From the NCBI GenBank assembly GCA_947625375.1, contig CANQOC010000002.1, forward strand, positions 114,039 to 178,038: a stretch of 64,000 bases of DNA, in the 5' to 3' direction. The stretch is from an uncultured Clostridia bacterium. Its GTDB lineage: Bacteria; Bacillota; Clostridia; Oscillospirales; Ruminococcaceae. This document shows positions 8,720 through 16,856 of this stretch, piece after piece. The notes beneath the pieces were generated by a model. The model saw only the letters and a program-made list of their open reading frames with translations, did not search any database and was not told the origin of the DNA. The number at the start of each line of letters is the position of its first letter. Position 1 is the stretch's first letter. The position numbers and the translations under genes are program-made.

Positions 8720-11083
8720 ATGAGGAACATTATAACGCGGATTCTTTCGGCGCTTCTGGCGGCGGTGACGCTTTTGACGGCGTTTGCGCTTCCGTCGGCG
8801 GCTGCCGGCGAGACATCGGCGGAAACACCGCTGAGAAGACCGGTCTCCCCGGACATGCCGATGTGGATTGTACATATCGACAGCTGGAACGAAGCCGACC
8901 CCGAGAGAATCATCGAGCTTATCCCCGAGGACATTCGCCCCTATATCGTCTTCAACATCTCGATGTCCATCAACTGGGACGAGGAACAGCAGAAGTTTAC
9001 CCGCGTCGAATACGGCTATGAGACCGCGAAGTCTTGGCTGCGCGCATGTGCCGAGGCCGGCGTTTGGGCGATGATTCAGCCGGCGAGCGGCGGACCGAGT
9101 CACTTCCCCGACTATGACCCCGCGACGACCGACTATGAGGACACCCTTTTCGCCGAGTTCTTCCGCGACTATCCCAACTTCATCGGCTATAACTACTGCG
9201 AGCAGTTCTGGGGTTTTGAAAACTACGTCAAGGGCTTCCCGATAACCGCCGAGGAGCGCTACAGGCACTTTGCGGGACTCCTGGAGCTTTGTCACAAATA
9301 CGGCGGATACCTTGTCGACAGCTGGTGCGGCAACGAGTGGGGACAGTCGATCAACCCCCTCGCGATGATAAAGCGAATCCCCGAATTCGAGGAGGCCGCC
9401 CGCAACTACAGCGACAACTTCATCCTCCTCGAAAAATACACCCAGACCGGCTATCTTTCCGACATGGAGAGCCTTGTTTTGGGGACGTATCTCTCGGGGT
9501 ACTGCGGCAATTTCGGCGTCCGCTATGACTCGTCCGGCTGGACCGACGACGACGGAAAGGGCACCGGCGGATATACCCTTGCGACCGGTCTCCCGATTCA
9601 CTTCGAGAGAATGATTTTAAACGGCGCGACCGTCATCGACGCCCCCGAGCTCACTTGGCAGGACGACTTCTTTGAGGACGACCCCGAGGTCGACAAAAAA
9701 GGCTATTCAATCCGCAAGTGGGGCACATTCCCGCAGTTCCGCAACGACATGGTCGACATGTTCCGGAAGTTCACGACCGGCGAATACCGGATTCCGACCC
9801 GCGAAGAGGTCATTGCGCGGACGAAGTTCATTCTCGTCAACGACGTCGAGACCGGCCGCGACGACGACAAATACTGCACCCCGCCGACGATGTTCGACGG
9901 TCTCTATAAGATGGACAACGACGGCTATCTTAAGGACAATCACTCGCAGTTCAAGAAGACCGGCCGCTATCCGACCGTCCCGACGACCGCCGGCTTTGCG
10001 GACGCCAAATATGAACAGCTCTTCGAGCGCGTGATGAAAAAGACCGAGTTCGACGCGACCTGGGAGACGGTTCTTGACAAGGTCTTCGACTTCGACGACA
10101 TGTTCCCCGAGGAGTATACCGGCGACATCTATGCCGGAAGATACGAGAACAATTGGGTCATATATAACCCGTATAAGAGGACGCAGACCGCAAACGGCGA
10201 AATCCCGTTCAAATACAACACCGCACAGAGCATCTCGTTCTCTCTTCCGAGATATTCGACCGCGGTGATGCAGGAATATGCCGACAGCGTTTCAATCTAT
10301 CTTTCAAACTACGACGAGGACAACCAGCTTATCCGTAAGGACGACGTCATCACAATAAAGGGCGCGTCGGCCGAGCCGACAGTCGAGGTCACCGACCGGG
10401 GCGAGGACGCCGTAAGCTGTGAATACAAGAGCGATTGGACAAACGGAGTGTTCACCCTCACGGTCAGCCACAACGGACCCGTCGACGTTAAAATCGGCTG
10501 TTCGGGCGACGGCGCAAACCGCCTCACCGAATATAAGACCGCGACGGTCACCGAACCCGCCGCCCCGCCGGTATATTCCGGAATCCTCCAGCACGAGGGC
10601 GAGTTCTTCGACACCCTCTCGGTCGACCAGCTCATCAAAAACGGCGCCTCCGGAAACGTCCGCGACTATTGGGGACAGGGGTACCTTATCATGGGCATGG
10701 ACGCGGGCGCAAAGGCGCGCGACACCGTCATCGCCGAACAGGCGGGAGAATATGACCTCGGCCTGAGATACCGCGCAAAGGGCGGCGAGGTGAAGATTTC
10801 GGTCAACGGAAAGAAGACCGCCGCGACTCTCGAAGACACCTCGGGCGGCTGGGCGATAGTCAATGTCCCGGTAAAGCTCAAAAAGGGCGAGAACACGGTT
10901 CTGCTGAGTCTTGACCAAGACCTCGAGTCGAAGCTCTATGTCGACTGCTTCACCCTTGAGCTGACCAAGGCGGGAAGCTCGGCGCCTACGGCGGTTATAA
11001 TAATCGCTGCTGCCGCGGCGGTAATCGTCATCGCGGTGATTGCGGCGGTGATTGCGTCGAAGAAAAAGAAGAAAACAAAGTGA
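8720..11083 (+). CDS. Membrane-anchored GH98 glycoside hydrolase
   Basis: A 787-aa extracellular enzyme. The signal peptide spans about 1-29. The GH98 catalytic core (about 38-330) opens with LRRPVSPDMPMWIVHIDSWN and IPEDIRPYIVFNIS, which I recognise from GH98 endo-beta-galactosidases that release blood-group trisaccharides (some members cut xylan). E161 in NYCEQFWG lies where the general acid is expected (inference). A GH98 C-terminal beta region follows. Next is a CBM6/35-like module (about 625-755: HEGEFFD..., DYWGQGYL..., YVDCFTLEL). The protein ends with one transmembrane helix and a Lys-rich tail, so it is tethered to the cell rather than sortase-linked. Together with the GH2 and sugar-binding genes it suggests mucin or blood-group glycan foraging. 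Confidence 0.85.
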   Translation: MRNIITRILSALLAAVTLLTAFALPSAAAGETSAETPLRRPVSPDMPMWIVHIDSWNEADPERIIELIPEDIRPYIVFNISMSINWDEEQQKFTRVEYGYETAKSWLRACAEAGVWAMIQPASGGPSHFPDYDPATTDYEDTLFAEFFRDYPNFIGYNYCEQFWGFENYVKGFPITAEERYRHFAGLLELCHKYGGYLVDSWCGNEWGQSINPLAMIKRIPEFEEAARNYSDNFILLEKYTQTGYLSDMESLVLGTYLSGYCGNFGVRYDSSGWTDDDGKGTGGYTLATGLPIHFERMILNGATVIDAPELTWQDDFFEDDPEVDKKGYSIRKWGTFPQFRNDMVDMFRKFTTGEYRIPTREEVIARTKFILVNDVETGRDDDKYCTPPTMFDGLYKMDNDGYLKDNHSQFKKTGRYPTVPTTAGFADAKYEQLFERVMKKTEFDATWETVLDKVFDFDDMFPEEYTGDIYAGRYENNWVIYNPYKRTQTANGEIPFKYNTAQSISFSLPRYSTAVMQEYADSVSIYLSNYDEDNQLIRKDDVITIKGASAEPTVEVTDRGEDAVSCEYKSDWTNGVFTLTVSHNGPVDVKIGCSGDGANRLTEYKTATVTEPAAPPVYSGILQHEGEFFDTLSVDQLIKNGASGNVRDYWGQGYLIMGMDAGAKARDTVIAEQAGEYDLGLRYRAKGGEVKISVNGKKTAATLEDTSGGWAIVNVPVKLKKGENTVLLSLDQDLESKLYVDCFTLELTKAGSSAPTAVIIIAAAAAVIVIAVIAAVIASKKKKKTK

Positions 11084-11095
11084 TAATAAAAACCG

Positions 11096-11126
11096 GACGG
11101 TATGACTCAGGTCGTACCGTCGCTTT
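11096..11126 (+). terminator. Terminator after the GH98 gene
   Basis: The stem GACGGTA / TACCGTC (11096-11102 with 11115-11121) is followed by GCTTTTC. It is moderately strong. Confidence 0.65.
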
Positions 11127-11133
11127 TCAGATG

Positions 11134-11202
11134 GGCAGAAATCAGAGGTCAGAAGTCAGAAATCTATCATCTGACTTCTGATTTCTCAATTCTGTCCTCT
11201 AA
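11134..11202. repeat. Inverted pair of degenerate heptamer-repeat tracts
   Basis: A purine-rich run of 7-bp-like units (AGAAATCAGAGGTCAGAAG) meets its pyrimidine-rich mirror (TCTGACTTCTGATTTCTC), so the region can fold as a long hairpin between two convergent genes. The right half overlaps the last codons and stop of the phosphatase gene on the minus strand. The repeat has therefore invaded, or been adopted as, coding sequence there. Confidence 0.75.
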
Positions 11203-11628
11203 AATGCCGCGGCAGCCCCGGTCGATGTCGCGGAAGGTTTTGTCGAAGTCGCCGGTGTACCAAGGGTCGGCGATGTCGCGCACGCGCTCGGTGAATTCAA
11301 GAAGCCGGTGAACCTTGTTCTCGGGGTCGCCGCCGGTTATCCTCAAAATATTGCGGATATTTTCGGTGCCCATTCCGACAATAAGGTCGAAGCGGGAATA
11401 GTCCGCCGCCGTCATTCTCCGCGCCGCGCGCCTCTCGAACGGGATTCCCTCCTCGCGGAGCTTTCGCTTCGTCCCGGGGTGAATGTCGTTTCCGATTTCC
11501 TCGGTGCTCGTCGCCGCCGATTCGATATAAATATCCGTCCGCCCGCTCTTTTTAACAAGCTCTTTCATCACAAATTCCGCCATCGGCGACCGGCAGATGT
11601 TGCCGTGACAAATAAAAAGTATCTTCAT
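11167..11628 (-). CDS. Low-molecular-weight protein-tyrosine phosphatase
   Basis: A 153-aa cytoplasmic phosphatase that removes phosphate from phosphotyrosine (or acts on small phospho-arginine/aryl substrates, depending on subfamily). The P-loop CHGNICRS is at residues 7-14, with nucleophile C7 and R13. The general-acid motif DPWY is near residue 125. The ATG at 11628 is chosen because AGGAGGAAG lies just upstream and the P-loop must be near the N-terminus; the open frame further upstream is spurious. The final residues (about DRIEKSEVR) come from an intergenic heptamer tract, so the natural C-terminus may have been altered. It is divergent from the ZIP gene. Confidence 0.93.
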   Translation of the reverse strand: MKILFICHGNICRSPMAEFVMKELVKKSGRTDIYIESAATSTEEIGNDIHPGTKRKLREEGIPFERRAARRMTAADYSRFDLIVGMGTENIRNILRITGGDPENKVHRLLEFTERVRDIADPWYTGDFDKTFRDIDRGCRGILEDRIEKSEVR

Positions 11629-11720
11629 TTCTTCCTCCTGACCGACCTGTGTCTGTCCGTCCTCCGATAGCGCTTTTACGCCCCGCGGAATATAATGACG
11701 CAGGAGGTGAAAGGTCAAAG

Positions 11721-12521
11721 ATGAACGGATTTGTTCTTCCGGCGCTCGCGGCGACCCTCGGCACATGGTTTGTGACCGCTCTCGGCGCGGCGACGGTGGT
11801 ATTCTTTAAATCACCCAATCAAAAGGTGATGAACATAATGCTCGGGTTTGCGTCGGGTGTGATGATTGCGGCGAGCTTCTGGTCGCTTCTCCAGCCGGCG
11901 ATTGAGCGCGCCGAGGCGGTCTCGCGTCTGCCGGCATATCTTGTCGCGACGGCGGGGTTTATCTTCGGCGCTGTATTTATGTGGGCGTCGGACAAAACCG
12001 TCGCCTTTGCGCGGAAAAAGGCGGCCTGCACGGCGGGGCGACCCTCGGAGCGAATGAACCGAATCATAATGCTTGTGCTTTCGGTGACGCTTCACAACAT
12101 TCCCGAGGGACTCGCGGTCGGGGTGGCGTTCGGGGCACTGAAGGGCGGGTGTGACGCCGAGGGACTTATGGGCGCGGTGACGATTGCACTCGGAATCGGT
12201 CTCCAGAACTTCCCCGAGGGAGCGGCGGTATCGCTTCCGATGAGGCGCGAGGGGTGCTCCCGCGCGAAGAGCTTCATGATAGGTCAGGCGTCGGGCGCGG
12301 TCGAGCCGATAGCCGGAGTCGTCGGCGCGCTTTTGGTGGTATATATCGAGGCGCTGCTGCCCTATGCGCTGTCCTTTGCGGCCGGCGCGATGATACTCGT
12401 CGCGGTGCACGAGCTTATCCCCGAGTGTCAGCAGAACCGCGAGGCACAGCCCTATTTTGCGACCGCCGGCATCGTCGCCGGCTTCGCCGTGATGATGCTG
12501 CTTGATGTAATGTTAAGCTAA
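11721..12521 (+). CDS. ZIP-family divalent metal transporter
   Basis: A 266-aa inner-membrane carrier for zinc or other divalent cations into the cytoplasm. There are about eight transmembrane helices. The two signature metal-site helices are visible: LHNIPEGLAVG (H125, E129) and LQNFPEGAAVS. A His at VHELIPE near the end also fits the family. It resembles ZupT/GufA-type members. The ATG at 11721 follows AGGAGGTGA with ten bases of spacing. An open frame starts earlier but lacks a ribosome site. A TATAAT (11691-11696) upstream may be its -10 box. Metal specificity is not readable. Confidence 0.92.
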   Translation: MNGFVLPALAATLGTWFVTALGAATVVFFKSPNQKVMNIMLGFASGVMIAASFWSLLQPAIERAEAVSRLPAYLVATAGFIFGAVFMWASDKTVAFARKKAACTAGRPSERMNRIIMLVLSVTLHNIPEGLAVGVAFGALKGGCDAEGLMGAVTIALGIGLQNFPEGAAVSLPMRREGCSRAKSFMIGQASGAVEPIAGVVGALLVVYIEALLPYALSFAAGAMILVAVHELIPECQQNREAQPYFATAGIVAGFAVMMLLDVMLS

Positions 12522-12529
12522 ACGCGGGA

Positions 12530-13860
12530 GTTTGTCAAGCGGTTAGAGGATAGAGATGCGGCCGAAGCGGCCACATCAAGAAGACAGAAGTTAGAAGTTA
12601 GAAGTCAGATGTCAGAATTTAGAGGTGTCGCCTTCGGCGACGGATTTAGGTGTAGAGGATAATGTGGGCGGAACGGACACTCCCGAGGATAGAGGACAGA
12701 GGATTAGAGGATGGATGATTAGAGGTTAGATGATAGAAGTCGGATTTTTGACATCGGATATCTGCCCTCTGATATGGCGTCGTGCTGACAGAAAAAAGGA
12801 AGATTGCGCAGTTTTAAAAAAACGGTGGGGCGCCGCACTGTCTTGTAAAAGGTATTCGCTGCGCTCATGCTATTTTCAGCCACCCCACCCCGACCCTCCC
12901 CTCGAGGGGAGGGAACGTGAAGGAAACTTAGTAGAGCTACAAAAAGCCGAGAAGGTTGCCGCACCTTTCTAAAAGGAATTCGCTGCGCTCATGCTATTTT
13001 TAGACTCCCACCCCCATCCCCCTCCCACATGGGAGGGGGTCTGCATAGCTAAGGGCAGGTGAGCCGCCTGACGGCGGGGGAAAATCGCGTGACGGCAAAC
13101 GTCGCTAATAAGGAGTCCGCCTGCGGCGGACGGCTAATCACGTCACCTTAGCGGTGACGTGATTACGCTATATCCCCCACTTGTTTCCTGACTGCCGAAA
13201 TTCAGGTGTGAGCGAAGCGAAACACACAACGACGCTCGCGTAAAGTAATAGTCATATCAAAGTGTATTGCGTCGTTTGCCTCCCCGACGGGGAGGCGTCA
13301 GCGTTGCTCCTTTTCATTCTGATATCTGATTATCTCACTTCTGTTCTCTGAAAGGGCGCAGTCCGGCGCGCTTCGCGCGCGAACGAAAATATCGGGAAAA
13401 CTTCTTCCGGAGTTTTCCCGATATTTTCGTTCCGACCGTCTTCGACGGTCGCGGACTGCGCCCTCATAGGAGCTGAAGCCGAGCGATGCGTTCCCCCCTC
13501 CCATGTGGGAGGGGGCAGGGGGTAGGAGACTAAAGATAGCATGAGCGGAGCGAATACCTTTTAGAAAACTGTAGCGTCGCTCTCGGCTTTTGCAGCGTTG
13601 CTACGTTTCCTCCACGCTCCCCCTCGAGGGGAGGGTCGGGGGGTGATTAAGATAGCATGAGCGCCAGCGAATTCCTTTTAAGAGGTGCGGATTCGCAATC
13701 ACATTTTATAAACGCTCACATGTTTACCCCCTCTCTTCTACCCTCCCCCTCAATCGTCAGTGCCCATTCCGCGCACATTTTTCACAATTAAAAAACGTCG
13801 CCGAAGGCGACACCTCTAATTCTGACCTCTGACTTCTCACTTCTGTTCTCTTGATGTGCC
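12530..13860. repeat. Intergenic repeat cluster A (no genes)
   Basis: A 1.3-kb non-coding stretch built of modules that recur elsewhere in the window. It holds: heptamer tracts (12541-12770, 13801-13850); the module AAAAGG(T/A)ATTCGCTGCG with CTCATGCTATTTT (12847-12874, 12971-13000, and inverted at 13531-13562 and 13651-13680); short palindromes of three loop classes (CCCTCCCACATGGGAGGG, CTCCCCTCGAGGGGAG, CTCCCCGACGGGGAG); the GGAGTCCGCC / GGCGGAC plus CACGTCACC / GGTGACGTG double hairpin (about 13110-13165); and a cloverleaf-like element. Stray open frames here have no coding character. Confidence 0.85.
13354..13463. repeat. Cloverleaf-like palindromic element, copy 1
   Basis: The closing stem GGGCGCAGTCC / GGACTGCGCCC encloses three hairpins: GCGCGC-ttc-GCGCGC; a long arm GAACGAAAATATCGGGAAAA pairing with its complement to 13432; and GACCGTC-ttc-GACGGTC (13434-13450). 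Related copies are at 17882, 48217 and 61365. Relative to those three, the two short side hairpins are in exchanged positions here. Confidence 0.8.
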
Positions 13861-13881
13861 CGCACCGGGCACATCTTGCAT

Positions 13882-13910
13882 TTGACAACCCCTCTTTTTT
13901 AGTTTATAAT
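13882..13910 (+). promoter_or_regulatory. Promoter of the M16C peptidase gene
   Basis: A consensus promoter: TTGACA (13882-13887), 17-bp spacer, TATAAT (13905-13910). Confidence 0.85.
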
Positions 13911-13961
13911 AGTCACAGGTCCGCAAACCGACCGACTAAAAATGACTGAAAGGTGGATACC

Positions 13962-16856
13962 ATGAAAACAAACGACGTAATACACGGCTTTCGGGTCGAA
14001 TATTCGGAAGAGCTCCCCGAAATTTCGGCGACTCTTTACAGAATGACGTACGAAAAAAACGGCGCCGACCTCGTCTGGCTCAAGAGGGACGACGACAACA
14101 AAACCTTCGCCATCGCCTTTAAGACGATTCCGAGCGACCACACCGGCGTGTTCCATATTCTTGAACACTCGGTCCTTAACGGCTCAAAAAAATACCCCGT
14201 AAAAGAGCCGTTCGTCGAGCTGCTCAAAGGCTCGATGTCGACATTTTTAAACGCGTTCACTTTCCCCGACAAGACGATGTATCCGGTCTCGAGCCGAAAT
14301 CCGAAGGACTTTTTAAACCTCGTCGACGTATATATGGACGCGGTCCTTCACCCGCTGAGCATTTCGGACCCGCACGCTTTCCGGCAGGAGGGCTGGCACT
14401 ATGAGCTCGAGTCCCCCGAGGACAGCCTCCGCTGCAACGGCGTCGTTTATAACGAGATGAAGGGCGCATTTGCCTCTCCCGACTCGGTTCTGACCTTCGA
14501 GATGGGAAGACAGCTCTTCCCCGACACCTGTTACGGCTTCGAGTCGGGCGGTCACCCCGAACACATTCCCGAGCTCACCTATGAAAGATATCTCGACGGG
14601 CACCACAGGTTCTATCACCCGTCGAATTCCCGCATAATCCTCGACGGCGACCTCGACATCGACGCCGTTCTGGCAAAATTAGACAGCTTCCTCCGCGACT
14701 ACGACCGCCTCGACGTCGATTCGGACATCGCGTATCAGAAGCCGGTCCGCCCCGAGGAAAAAATCGCATATTATGAAATCGGCGCCGAGGAAGACCCCGC
14801 CAACAAGGCGATGATTGCGACAGGCTGGGTCTTCGGCGACTACCGCGACCTCGAAAAAAGCCTTGCGTTCTCGGTCCTCGACCGCGTTCTCGCCGGCTCG
14901 AACGAAGCTCCGCTCTCGAAGGCGCTTTTGGACGCCGGACTTTGCGAGGACGTCTATTTCTCGAAGAACGACGGGATACAGCAGATGTCGAGCGTTCTCG
15001 TCGTCAAAAACTGCGACCCCGAAAAGCGCGGCGAAATCTGGAAGCTTGTCGACGAGACCGTCAAAAAGCTCTGCGACGGCGGACTCGACCGTAAGAGGCT
15101 CCACAGCGCTCTCAGCCGCATGGAGTTCGCGATGCGCGAAAAGGACTACGGCGGAATGCCGAGGGGCCTTGTCTATGCGATGACGACCCTCGAAAGCTGG
15201 CTCTACGGCGGCAATCCCGCACAGAACCTCTGCTGCGACGCCGTCTTTGCCTCGCTGAGAAAGAAGATTGACGAGGGTTGGTTTGAAGAGCTTCTGGGGG
15301 ATATAATGCTCCGCTGTGAGCACACCGCGCGGGTGTGCCTCCTTCCGTCGAAGACCCTCGGCGAAGAAAAGGCGGCCGCCGAAGCCGAGCGCTTGAAGAA
15401 AATCAAGGCAGAGCTCTCCGACGCCGACATCAAGCGAATCATGGACGAATTCGCGGCATTAAGAGCGCGTCAGGACGCGCCGGACAGCGCCGAAGCGCTC
15501 AATTCGCTCCCTAAGCTTTCGGTCTCGGATATCCCGACCGAGGCACAGGTCACCGAGCTGCGCGAGGAGGAGGTCGACGGAATCCGCGTGATGCACGTTC
15601 CGGTCGAAACCGAGGGCATAACCTATCTGACTTTATTCTTCAACATCTCGGACATTCCCGCCGAAAAGCTCTCCGAGACCGCTTTCTTCGCGTCCCTTGT
15701 CGGACAGACCGCAACCGAGCACTTCTCGGCTATTGAGCTTCAGAGCGAGCTTCAAGGCTGTCTCGGGCGTTTCTCGGTCGGCGCGGATTCATATGCGCAT
15801 CTCGGCGACCTCACCGCCGTCACGCCATATATTAAAGTAAAAATCGCGCTTTTGGACGGAATGAAGGACGACGCCGTCCGCCTTACCGAAGAAATCCTCA
15901 ACCGCTCCGACTTCTCGGACAAAAACTATGTCTACAACATCTTGAGACAGAACAGGATTGCGCTTGAACAGGGAATTGCGATGTCGGGCGACTCGTTCGC
16001 CGCGATGAGGACGAATTCGCAGTGCTCAGCAAAAGGCGCTGTCGGCGAGCGCTTCCACGGCATATCCCTCTTAAGGTGGTTCCAGTCGGCCGACTCCGAT
16101 TTTGAGACAAAGGGCGAGGCGCTCTGTGCCGACCTCGGCAATCATATGAATCTCTTCTCGAAGGAAAGACTGACAATCGGCGTCACCGGACCGCTCGACC
16201 GCGAATTTGTCTCGAAAATAATCTCGGTCCTCGGAAGCGGAAAAATCGGCGAAAGGGTTAAATATGTCCCGAACCCGAAAGTCCGTGAAGGCTTTGTCAT
16301 TCCGGCGGAAATCGGCTTTGCCGCGCGTTCGTCGAACCTTATTCTCCACGGCTCGGGATACACGGGAGCCGCAAGAGTCGCGGCGCAGTTCCTCACCTAT
16401 GAATACCTCTGGAACACGGTCAGGATCAAGGGCGGCGCATACGGCACGCACATGACCATGAGAATCGGCGGCGACGTGAGCATGACCTCATACCGCGACC
16501 CGAGTCCGAGCCGCTCTCTCGAAACCTTTGGCAGCACCGCGGACGTCCTGCGCGAATTCTGCGCGTCGAAGGGCGACCTTGAAAAATACATCATCGGCAC
16601 CGTCTCGGCGATTGAACCGGTCATGACGCCGCAGTCGACAGGCGACCGCGCGATGGAGTACAGGCTTGTCGGCCGCACCGAGGAGGACATCCGCCGCGAG
16701 CGCCGCGAGATTCTCGGCACGACATACGCCGACATCGAAGCGTTCAGCCATATCCTCGACACCGTCCTCGACGGCGCGGGAACCTGTGTCGTCGGCGGCA
16801 AGGCTGCCATCGACGCCTGCGGGGCTAAGCTGGATAAGGTGGAGAGTATAGCGTAA
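13962..16856 (+). CDS. M16C metallopeptidase (presequence protease / Cym1 family)
   Basis: A cytoplasmic zinc oligopeptidase of 964 aa, the full length of the PreP/falcilysin-type M16C family, with two halves forming a closed chamber. The inverted zinc motif HILEH (H65, E68, H69) is intact. The M16C continuation LNGSKKYPVKEPF and LNAFTFPDKTMYPVSSRN follows it. It probably degrades peptides too short for ATP-dependent proteases. The ATG at 13962 follows AGGTGG at good spacing; a GTG three codons earlier is possible but overlaps the ribosome site. It is monocistronic from a consensus promoter and flanked on both sides by repeat clusters. Confidence 0.93.
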   Translation: MKTNDVIHGFRVEYSEELPEISATLYRMTYEKNGADLVWLKRDDDNKTFAIAFKTIPSDHTGVFHILEHSVLNGSKKYPVKEPFVELLKGSMSTFLNAFTFPDKTMYPVSSRNPKDFLNLVDVYMDAVLHPLSISDPHAFRQEGWHYELESPEDSLRCNGVVYNEMKGAFASPDSVLTFEMGRQLFPDTCYGFESGGHPEHIPELTYERYLDGHHRFYHPSNSRIILDGDLDIDAVLAKLDSFLRDYDRLDVDSDIAYQKPVRPEEKIAYYEIGAEEDPANKAMIATGWVFGDYRDLEKSLAFSVLDRVLAGSNEAPLSKALLDAGLCEDVYFSKNDGIQQMSSVLVVKNCDPEKRGEIWKLVDETVKKLCDGGLDRKRLHSALSRMEFAMREKDYGGMPRGLVYAMTTLESWLYGGNPAQNLCCDAVFASLRKKIDEGWFEELLGDIMLRCEHTARVCLLPSKTLGEEKAAAEAERLKKIKAELSDADIKRIMDEFAALRARQDAPDSAEALNSLPKLSVSDIPTEAQVTELREEEVDGIRVMHVPVETEGITYLTLFFNISDIPAEKLSETAFFASLVGQTATEHFSAIELQSELQGCLGRFSVGADSYAHLGDLTAVTPYIKVKIALLDGMKDDAVRLTEEILNRSDFSDKNYVYNILRQNRIALEQGIAMSGDSFAAMRTNSQCSAKGAVGERFHGISLLRWFQSADSDFETKGEALCADLGNHMNLFSKERLTIGVTGPLDREFVSKIISVLGSGKIGERVKYVPNPKVREGFVIPAEIGFAARSSNLILHGSGYTGAARVAAQFLTYEYLWNTVRIKGGAYGTHMTMRIGGDVSMTSYRDPSPSRSLETFGSTADVLREFCASKGDLEKYIIGTVSAIEPVMTPQSTGDRAMEYRLVGRTEEDIRRERREILGTTYADIEAFSHILDTVLDGAGTCVVGGKAAIDACGAKLDKVESIA

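Noticed and set aside
12541..12770. Heptamer tract as a CRISPR or classical tandem repeat
   Set aside because: Units are about 7 bp and degenerate, with no spacers.
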